DNA of 64,000 nt from Platycnemis pennipes (lineage: Eukaryota > Arthropoda > Insecta > Odonata > Platycnemididae), in contig OW121858.1 of NCBI GenBank assembly GCA_933228895.1, forward strand, positions 26,869,859-26,933,858, written 5' to 3'. Position numbers and translations under genes: made by a program. Below the pieces are notes generated by a model. The model had not been told where the DNA came from and did not search any database. It worked only from the letters and a program-made list of their open reading frames with translations. This document shows, one piece after another, positions 55,515 to 64,000 of the stretch. Numbering within the stretch: position 1 is the first letter of the stretch; every line of letters begins with the position of its first letter.

Positions 55515-57066
55515 CAGTAGAACCTCTATTTTATGAAGTTGAAGGGACCTAAAAATTTGAGCATTGTAAATCAGAGGGTTTGTAAATTGGAGGTTCTCTT
55601 CCACTAACTCCTCGGTCTCCGGAACTGATGTGTCACCAAAACCAGCTGATCTCCAACAGTAGGAAATAGTTTTTGCGGTGATACTTTCTCTGGCAACACC
55701 TCGCACAGCATGGAACAATGTCCATGGAGGCACATCATGCACATAAGAGGCTTGATCTGCGACAAATGTACGTCTACCAAAACTCTTCTGACAAGAATGC
55801 GAGTATACTTTCAATGCAATTAAGCACTATGCTGTACTTAACTTGTCAAATAGTTATGTTATGGTTGAAATCAAACTAATTACTATAGCAAATAATAGTC
55901 ATCTGCTCATTCTGGGAAAAAACAACAGATATTACCTGAAATTCTCTATGTGCAGTGTATCTACATCAAATTGAAAGGATTTAAAAATTACACCTCAATT
56001 GTATTGATTCGCTATATAGCATAGGCGTTATTCCTAAGGCTATAGCCTATAGGAGATTCACGTTAGTAAAAGAGAATGAAACAGCCATGAATTAAAAAAA
56101 ACAGGTGAATATTTTTCTATAAATTTATAATGGTATGAACTTGGCTGCTGCAACTGAATTAAGTTCTTGTAACTGGTTGGTAAATCTCAAAATAAGGGGA
56201 ATAAGAGAATTAACTCATCCTGTAGAGTATTTTAAGCATATGCAGTTATGCATTAATTAACGAAAGGGGTATATTTAGTGCTAGTCGATTTGTGTTTATA
56301 GAAGCCATTTTAACATGGAAAATCCAGGGATACAATTTAACTAGGAAATTTCAAAACAAAGTTCCAACTGACCCAGTATATTTCCATAAAAAGACCAGAA
56401 AATGCCTTTTTTCAAGAAAGCGTATCGTTTGAAATACATTTAATAATATTGCGCAGCTAATGTAAGTCAATTTTAGAACTTCACTTGAGTAAATTTGAAA
56501 TTCCCTCTTTTTTAAGATGCATTCTACAGTGCTGACATCTAGCGGTGACTTGCAAGAACTATTTACTCGCGGTTACAGAAAGCGATCTCAAATTCTTACT
56601 TAAGGACGTATAACACTTCAAATGAAAAATTAAATAATCAAATTGCATCAATATTTGAATATAAGTAATTTATTATTGCAAAATTAGTATTTTTTAATGA
56701 AACTAAGCTCCACGACAGCTGCAGCAAAGAACTTCCAACGGGAATACCATTTTCAAGTGAAAGGCTGAAGTAAGTCCTGAATTGGGGTTGCGGCAGCTAC
56801 CTTAAAGCTAATTTTAAATAATTCCAGAGAAAATATGGATCCTTTGTGACGACGAATTAGGTATTCACAATACACGAAATGATAGAAAAGGAATAGAAAT
56901 TACCAAGCACTAATCCGATTATTTTATGAACTGGGGCATTGTTTTCGAGAAGTAGGCATCGTGCCTTGTGTCTTTGAAAATTTTTTCCTTGGATCATATA
57001 ATTAGGATTGAATTGCGATTTGGATGATCTATCTCTGGGATTTTTGCTACCGTTTAAGCACTTCAA
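55515..57066 (-). pseudogene. pogo/Tigger transposase pieces
   Basis: At 56857-57066 a minus frame has Ala-Arg-Cys-Leu-Leu-Leu-Glu-Asn-Asn-Ala-Pro-Val-His, which matches the second catalytic motif (normally Asp-Asn-Ala-Pro-x-His) with Asp changed to Glu-Asn. At 55515-55814 another frame has Ala...Ser-Ile-Thr-Ala-Lys-Thr-Ile-Ser-Tyr-Cys-Trp-Arg-Ser-Ala-Gly-Phe, the typical C-terminal Trp-Arg-Lys-Ala-Gly-Phe region of DDE_1 transposases. About 1 kb of unrelated or decayed DNA lies between. It is not functional. Confidence 0.75.
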
Positions 57067-57417
57067 AAAGCACTATGCTGAATCGATTTTTCCACATTTT
57101 CCCATATGAAATACTTGGACCAAGGGCCCTCTCAACATGACCTATCTGGCTTCAGCTGCTCCTGTCACGTTACACAGCAATCATTATTCCATTGTACTGA
57201 GTTCAGTGTGGCAAAATCATTTCAAAAACTTCGTAAAACAGAGGTCAATCACTCCTAGGGACCGGCCTCTCACTTCGTAAATTGATAAAATCGAGGTTTC
57301 GTGAAATAGAGGTCATTTTACATGGTTTTCCTATATACAAAGATCGGGACCGGCAGAATGGTTCGTAAATTGGTGTCATTCCGTAAATTAGAGGTTCGTA
57401 AAAAAGAGGTTCTACTG
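55515..57417 (-). mobile_element. pogo/Tigger-like DNA transposon, inactive
   Basis: CAGTAGAACCTCTATTTTATGAA at the left matches the inverse of the right end (…AAAAAAGAGGTTCTACTG). TA flanks it at 55513-55514 and 57418-57419, the Tc1/mariner-type target. Related AGAGGT/CGTAAATT words repeat within both ends. The 1.9-kb interior holds broken transposase. Confidence 0.9.
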
Positions 57418-58030
57418 TATTTATGTTTCAATGTGTGCCCACATGATACATAAAGACTGACTCAACCAACCATTGTTCACATATAATGTCTAGTAATTAT
57501 TTTAGCTGTAGCTTTCAGACAGCTCAACCCATGAAATTTATCACACACACCAACAAATGCTTTATTCAATTCTTTCCCATTACATCAACATTTATATTAT
57601 CACTGTGGTGATTCCAAGATTTAGCAATGAAAAGCTGCTGGTATTTAACATACTCCCTATTTACTGTATTTCATGGCAATTGAGATGAAACTTTTACCCG
57701 ACAGATTAATGAAATTGTAAGCAGAATATGAAGGATGTAGAGATTGGACAACAAAAAAGAGGTAAACACAATGCATGTAATCTGCAGATGATTCCTTATT
57801 CACAGTTAATGCCCCAAACTGTTCATCGCTCATCCAAATCCTTGCAATTCCTCATGTGCATATATCATGTAAACTTGAACTTATGTCTATATGCTTGGAT
57901 GTTAGAAAGATATTCAGTGCCTCTTCTCTATTCCTACTGAAATATTCATACATGAATTATAGAATTAATGTTTTTGCCCTCTACTACAGTAGAGCATTTT
58001 CCCAGAATTAGTCCCATCTCCAGTCACTTC

Positions 58031-59331
58031 TCACTTTCAAGAAAGGGGTAGCACATTTTGTGGAATTCTAATATCACAGAACATTAACAGATACAGTAAT
58101 GCTGATAACAATAACCATCTATGTCACTTATATCTTATGATCAAATTATTTTCATCCATAAAAAAGGCAAAAACTAAGTTTTGGCATGTCATCTCTATAA
58201 AAAAATAATATTGAGAAATCAGTTGTCACAGATTAAGAAAAATTGAGTGTGTTAATGTCACCTCTAGCTTTTAATTGCATTTAGATTTGGACAGTGATTC
58301 TCTCAAGAATGGACACATGTGCAACAGATATGTGAGGGCCTCCCTCTGAGCAATAATCCAAAAGAAAGTTGCTTTCTTGCCAGGCCGCATTCCTTGGAGC
58401 CAAGCATTTGCCACAGGGCACTCTTGAAGCTGTCCCCTCCATTGCAAATCTACTTATCCAGGTTATTGGGTAGTGTCCCTACAAGCTGCAGCAAGGGTAA
58501 AAGTGTGCTCACTTGCTGGACCAAGCCATGATTTCACGGGTCCCACAAGGAGTTCTTTTGTGGCCAGGGATTTAAAAATGCAATATGAAGCAGCATTATC
58601 AAGTCTCCTTCAACTCAGGACTTCCCAGGAAAAATTCTTACTCCAAAGTGGTAAGATCTTATTTTGAATGACTACCATGAGACTACTTGGTTTTCCATTT
58701 GGGGTAATCGCAACAGTTTCTCACTTACTTCCCCAATAGTACTCGGTACTCAGTTGTGATTTCACCTAAGCTTTTAGGAATATCAAGGACAAGTATGATG
58801 GACAGTCTTTTGTTTCGATTATTACATCGTAATCAATATATAGAGACATTTCACATTTTCATTAATTTCATTTTGTTCTTGTTCATATGTTTTCATAGAT
58901 TAAAAATTTATGAATTTGTTCTTTGGTAAATTTTCTTAATTAAGTTAATTATTCAAAATAAACAAGTGTACTCAAACCTAATGATTACACATTATTCGCA
59001 GTCAAGGCAGATCCAAACAAAAGTGTCATAATATAGGTATACATGGTAATTAGTTACCACACAAAAATGTATTGAAGGGAATGTATTGTAGACAAATGTA
59101 AGTGTGCAGAAAAATTTGGAAGGATAATAGATTTCAATTTAAAAAATTGAGCTTTTTCATTAGCTTAGTCACATGACCTCATGTAGCTTTTGAGAACATC
59201 TTCTGGGCAAAATTGATGGAAATAATAATGTGAGTAAACTCTAAAAAGGTAATTTTGATAAGAAGAAAGCTTTGAATATTGAAACATAAAAACTAGGATT
59301 AAAACCTGGATTTTTTTATTTTAGTCCTCAC
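58031..59331. other. Intron-like DNA, nothing recognised
   Basis: No further exon, repeat or RNA gene could be supported. Frames of 64-70 codons at 58319-58667 lack domains. Confidence 0.5.
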
Positions 59332-59454
59332 ATTAGAATCAATGCTGAGGTGTTCTGAGGTAGGCTGACTACTGTGGTCACTGTCCATAATCTTGCATAC
59401 ATCATGTTGCAATGGATACTCAACAGCATTATCCTCTTCGGTCTTTATAGGAAT
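59332..59454 (-). CDS. Zinc-finger gene, cassette exon (41 codons)
   Basis: Acceptor CCCTTGCAG, donor GTGAGG, phase 0 at both ends. It begins Ile-Pro-Ile-Lys-Thr-Glu-Glu-Asp, continues with His/Asp/Ser-rich sequence and ends Asp-Ser-Asn. Nearly the same opening is found in exon 3 of locus 2 (19503-19601). The small acidic cassettes fit an intrinsically disordered N-terminal regulatory region of a zinc-finger protein. Confidence 0.65.
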
Positions 59455-60463
59455 CTGCAAGGGAAAGCTTATTGTAAGGCAGTGTATAAATGATGACATT
59501 GATATACATATTTTAAAATTTCAATTTTCACCATTCAAGAATACATTAAAAATGTGCTTGATATGCAACATTCGGTGGTTTGAACTGAGACAAAAACCCC
59601 TGACTTTTCATATGCTTAGGTTCAGATTCTTTTTCTTTTCTGGATTATCCTTAACCTAACCAACACAGGCCTTCAACTTCATTCTTCCCTGAACACTTGC
59701 CAAGGAGGCTTCACCCACATTTTTATTCACAACATTGGAAGACATTGCACTACTTGTCCAAGATGTGGTAATTATAGAAAGATATTTTTTCCCAACTATG
59801 GTAACCAAGTTCGTAGCATTTTGGCCTGACAACTCATAGATATAGTTACACATTTCATTCAAAAAATAACAACATGTAATCATCTTAGAATTAATATTTC
59901 AAGTGAGATGCTGCAATGAAACCTTAGCTAACTGCGCACTAAAACACCCTATTTTATCACAACATATTATTTTTGACTTGTTGATAAGAAGTACCTAAGC
60001 ATACACTATATTCATAACAAATCTCTCCCTAATCTACGTATGCCTACAATAATTCACCATCATAATATTTTTCTTGATGTATGTTGCTCATAATATAGTA
60101 TTTACAACAATTGGCAACAAGTGATAACTTATAAAATTTCCCCTGGAACAATTTTCCCCTTTAAATGAAAACAAGTAATGTACAGGGTAAATTAATTACT
60201 GCAACTTAACCCTTGCATTTTAATTCTATCACTGCTTTACAAAGCCAATGAGAAGCTGAACATTCCATAAATTTACTTATGGAAGCAAAATGCACAATTT
60301 AGTAATATTAACTCTAAATTGCAAAAATTTGGTACCTCCTACCCATTATGAAAGTGGTGAATACCCTTCTATTAATAAATCATTTCCAAAAACATAACAG
60401 TGATTAAGCAATTGATTACCAATACAAAAATTATGTGCATGATTCTTTTTCCAGTCTACTCAC

Positions 60464-60589
60464 ATCAAAATCACTACCATGGCCTGTTGCTGACTGTGAC
60501 ACTTCAAACGAATTGCAATCAGTGGGGTTGTGTGAGTCCAAGTCCATTGACTCCCAGGTAGAACCCTGTTCTTCACACTTTACAGCAAC
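60464..60589 (-). CDS. Zinc-finger gene, cassette exon (42 codons)
   Basis: Acceptor CCCCACAG, donor GTGAGT, phase 0 at both ends. Starts Val-Ala-Val-Lys-Cys-Glu-Glu, followed by a Ser/Asp/Asn-rich acidic stretch ending Gly-Ser-Asp-Phe-Asp. It is the most upstream exon I can see for this locus. No start codon, BTB, ZAD or SCAN-type N-terminal domain is visible in the window, so the 5' end probably lies to the right. Confidence 0.65.
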
Positions 60590-60615
60590 CTGTGGGGTAT
60601 ATCTATATCAATGAA

Positions 60616-60655
60616 ATACCCTGCAAGCCACCTCGAGGGTGTGTGGCAGGGGAAA
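60616..60655 (+). repeat. Dispersed repeat fragment, second copy
   Basis: Shares CCCTGCAAGCCACC and GTGTGGCAGGGG-type words with 47666-47705. Confidence 0.5.
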
Positions 60656-61359
60656 CACATGGGAAGGGTACATGGTAGTTAACTTAACACAGAGCTGCAT
60701 GTCATGCAATAAAGGAAAGAGAAGCTGCCACTTAAAACACATACAGTTAGGACAATGGGTATAGAGTGAAAATAAAGAGATTCCTAGAAAGCATGTTAAT
60801 TTTTCTACCTAGGTATAAAGGGTGACGAACAATGTACATGTCACACTACTTCAGGTATTCGTAAAAGTTTTACACATGATAAGTTACATAAGTTAAAAAA
60901 TAAAGAGCCTGTATTCCAAGGTAATGATTAATTGATTAATAATACAGGGAGAATTTAATCAATGCCCGTATTTTTTTAATACGAACTAAATATTTGCAAG
61001 ATATATGCTATATCTCCTTTGTGCTGGATATGAGCATCCCATTTCCACAGAAGTTGTGAACTATTTTTCATCTTCCGCGGAAGACTACCACATAGCAATG
61101 ACACATGGAACGTGAATGTCTGAACCAACATTCCCAGTGGAATGAAGAACCAGTCCTCTTTTGGCATTTCGCATCGCTCGAACATTTCCAACGTGTTCAG
61201 CGTTCAATCTATAATGCAGCGAATAAACCCCTATGTGAGTGGGGGAGGAATGCATGTTCTGGGTCAATTCCATTCGCCTTTCACTTATGCACACGTGTCG
61301 AGGAGACACCTGTACTTGGAAATTGTCAGGATCATTTCCACATTATTTCCTACAGCTGC

Positions 61360-61686
61360 CTTTGCTTTCAACATTACGATGCTGGATCATTCCCAACACG
61401 ATATATCCCCCTCCCTATCCAGCTTTCCAAAGACACCAGCGATTGGAAAATCTCCAGGTTACTTCCACATTCCTTCCCACCGCTGACATTGCAATATAAC
61501 CCCCCTCTTTATCCATCTTACCGATACTAAATCAAAGTCGCAGACCTCAGAATATACTCCAGAGCTACTGAACAGATCCCACTGTCATGGAATACTTCTA
61601 AAATCGCTGATTGGCCCCCTTTCATGATTTAATCGATAAGTGGTGCTAAAGGTAATCAGTCACTGACAAATATTAGGCACATGAGG
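61360..61686 (+). repeat. Decayed TIR inner part of a second Polinton
   Basis: ATTCCCAACACGATATATCCCCC followed by TCCCTATCCAGC and, nearby, TTCCACATTCCTTCCCACCGCTG match the inner TIR of the 4-16 kb element; the block occurs in part twice here. The following leader (AGAATATACTCC, GAACAGATCCCACTG, GGTGCTAAAGGT words) matches the leader of end gene B rather than gene A. Confidence 0.65.
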
Positions 61687-62277
61687 ATGTCTCCCTTAGT
61701 CTCCGTGAAAGATAAGCTTGGTGGGAAGCGTTGACTTGTTGTGCCCAAATTCAAGGATAAAGTGAGCAACATATATTAAGTGCTCCTCCCGTTACAGCTA
61801 CTGGACAACAACGAGTATAACGATCTTATACTCCATCTGGAGTTCCAGGAAAGATGCTCTACAGTGTTCAAATACATAATCAAAACCATTGATACCATGG
61901 GACAACCCGTAGTGTTCTCAGGGTTTGAAAATCCTGAAGCAGAGGAAGGAGCATGTCAACATGTCCTAGATCGAGCAGCTGAAACTCAAGGGGGATATGC
62001 TGGAGAAGACCAAAAACATGACCTATCCATTAGGTGTCATGCCTACAATATAAAGAAGAAGACCATGACGTATTCGAATGTAATCGCAAAGGGAGGAAAC
62101 GAGTTTATTTCAAAAGGTGGGAGAGTGTCAACATATAGTGACCAAACTGATTCTGGCCCACCTGTGATATTTTCTGAGGCCAACAGAATTATGAGAAATG
62201 CAATAAATGAAAAATTAATGTACTTAATTATTAGATCAATCCTTATTCTCAAAGTTTGCACAGAAAAAATTGTTTAA
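61687..62277 (+). pseudogene. Second copy of Polinton end gene B, two nonsense codons
   Basis: The ATG at 61687 starts Met-Ser-Pro-Leu like end gene B, and the same frame runs to 62277 with stops only at 61732-61734 (TGA) and 61777-61779 (TAA). Shared features with gene B are Leu-Glu-Phe-Gln-Glu, Val-Phe-Lys, Phe-Ser-Gly-Phe-Glu-Asn-Pro, an Ile-Lys-Lys-Lys run, a Gly-Gly-Asn-Glu-Phe-Ile-Ser-Lys segment and a Pro-Pro-Val stretch. The C-terminus extends into unrelated Ile/Leu-rich residues. Only this end of the element is visible; the rest was lost or lies in another arrangement. Confidence 0.75.
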
Positions 62278-64000
62278 GTAGCAAAATTGGGTCTTCAAGT
62301 CATGAGGTGTAGACGTCTGCGGAAGGGTTTTTGGTCATGGTATCCGACAGCCTTAATGACTGCATGGAAAAAAGAACCTATTCTAATTCCATTCAGACAA
62401 ACATCCAATTTCATTCAGTTTATACAAGCATTTGTACAAAAAACTTTATTATGTAAAACGGCCTTTACACAGAGAAGCAATCACCGAAAGGACAAGCAAA
62501 AAGCAAATGTCAACCACTACAGCTGTGTAAGGAAAACGTAACGAATGAAATTCGACATAATCAACATTCCTCCCCTTCTTATGTGGGCTTTGAAATACTG
62601 GAATTGGGTCAATTGATACATTCTAAAGCTTGCACCGCTCTTTTGACTCAAAGTAATTGGTACTGATGTTAACACAGCTGTGTGAAATAAATTACGTGAA
62701 TTGCTCCCTGATGGCACAGTTAAAGGTTAGTGGAATGGTGGCAAAGGCTGGTGTGTTTAGGGAATTCATGCAATATATCACATGATTTATTTTAGCCATT
62801 ATAAAGGTAAATTTTACACTGGGACATATAAAGTTGAATAATAAGATCCATGAGGAATCTATATTTGAAAGTGGTATATGAACCTAGGCAGCAGCCACCA
62901 TATTGTTTTCCTGTGCTGTTGTATATCCTCATCCATATTTCGTAGATGATATTTTCCATGGTCGATATCTTGTCCAATCACAGTCAGCCAATGGATGGTG
63001 CACATTAATGAAATGACTCCAGGTATACATGAATCACTTTTGTCAATGGATGCTATCCAAAGGTGAAAAGGATATGATCATATCTGGGATATGATTGTTC
63101 ACTTCATTAAAACTCTTATTTTACATGTTTAATTTTGCTGTTTCCTCAACTTAACTTACTAGTTATTTTATCTTTGCCTAAGAGAGGTGTGTTCCTTTAT
63201 TTTCCTCTATTCCTGTGATGGACCCTTCACATCAAACACACCGGGTAACTGAACAAGATAATCATTCTTATGCTACTGGGATCCAATGAATTCACAGGCA
63301 GTTTGGATTCTGTTTAATTTATTACTCAACTCAGATTTGATGCCAGATTGCATTGTATTGGTATGATTTCCTAAACTAACTGCTCCATAATTGAATGTAT
63401 CACATGTCAATCAGTGGAAAAGATACATTATCAATTAATGAATACTAATTTTTTCCATTTCGGAAAGGGCTTTGTTGACGTCTTAAGCTTTGGCTTACAA
63501 GTGAAGAGGCATAGGCTCGAATACCAACTGAGGCAGTGACTTTTCATAGTTACTCGGATCTGCTGTTGGATGTTGGGTGGATGGCACTCAGAGTTAAGTA
63601 CTGGGAGCTGTCACTCAGAGGGACATATATAACCATGCCTTTCATTAATGCTGTGTTAAATGTCCCATCTGCTAATGTTAAATCATGTAATTTAATTGAT
63701 CTCTTGGTTGCTTGCTTTCGGGCTCTGGTTGTGGAAACCACCCATAGAATGGGATAAAATTAAGCCTTGAAAGTGTGAGTGCAAACTAATTGGTATTCAA
63801 TGAATAAGGGTTGCCAAGTACTAGATGTGGGAACTTCCATTGATTCTGATGATTGGAGTCATGTGATTTGGTTGGCATCATAAGAGTGTCCATGGAATAA
63901 GAAATAATAAGGTCTCTTAGAAGAAATTATTACTTCTGTTTTTTAAATGATATCTTTCATAAAATACCTTCAGACTTTAACACTTGATAAATTTCCCTAA
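62278..64000. other. Terminal stretch, nothing recognised
   Basis: AT-rich sequence with short frames only (up to 84 codons). No repeat boundary, splice-flanked exon or RNA gene was found. Confidence 0.5.

Larger units (their letters stand above)
55048..58030. repeat. Tandem duplication, copy B (interrupted)
   Basis: Counterpart of 52283-53270, split by the pogo/Tigger insertion at 55515-57417. The insertion is therefore younger than the duplication. Confidence 0.6.

Noticed and set aside
62043..62261. Minus-strand ORF opposite the second end-gene copy
   Set aside because: Shadow of the plus-strand pseudogene, which has clear homology to end gene B.

Overview
The window is eukaryotic nuclear DNA, almost certainly from an insect or closely related arthropod. 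Genes are sparse and have introns with GT/AG borders, and most of the sequence is transposable-element debris: a BEL/Pao retrotransposon, mariner, pogo/Tigger, piggyBac, Penelope, tRNA-derived SINEs, and a Polinton (Maverick) with a matrix metalloproteinase. I cannot name the species. All identifications come from motifs read by eye.

Layout. 1-4.0 kb: no convincing gene, decayed repeats. 4004-16213: a 12.2-kb Polinton-like element bounded by ~560-bp terminal inverted repeats (TIRs). Each end is a module of TIR, TATA box, a small unrecognised gene and a shared 73-bp 3' block. The two end genes are diverged paralogues that point inward. Between them lie about 5 kb of decayed DNA, two small Polinton genes, an integrase fragment joined to the tail of a penton-like protein, a secreted matrix metalloproteinase (MMP) gene with one frameshift, and two intact unknown ORFs. 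16.3-22 kb: a piggyBac relic, two tRNA-SINEs with target-site duplications, a palindromic MITE, and four small phase-0 exons on the minus strand. 22228-33810: DNA between TA-flanked Tc1-like TIRs, hosting a nested, apparently complete BEL/Pao element (26327-32670) with LTRs that look identical and a 5-bp duplication. 35-41.3 kb: a dead mariner, a piggyBac-type MITE, a 2.5-kb inverted-repeat structure with SINE-like tRNA heads, and a 600-bp purine tract. 41.9-60.6 kb: a minus-strand C2H2 zinc-finger gene with a large finger exon (42356-43524) and upstream small exons out to 60589; its introns hold a tandem duplication split by a pogo/Tigger element, a Penelope RT scrap and a hammerhead-like motif. 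61.3-62.3 kb: a decayed end of a second Polinton copy.

How the parts relate. The Polinton keeps virus-like traits (stop/start overlap, TATA promoters inside the TIRs, intronless genes), but nonsense codons, frameshifts and deletions show it is no longer autonomous. The intact hypothetical ORFs and the near-intact MMP decayed less than its mobility genes. The zinc-finger locus is the only clear host gene. The exon series at 18.5-21.7 kb has the same phase logic and similar acidic cassette exons, but no finger exon is visible downstream, so it may be a second, truncated or displaced member of the family.
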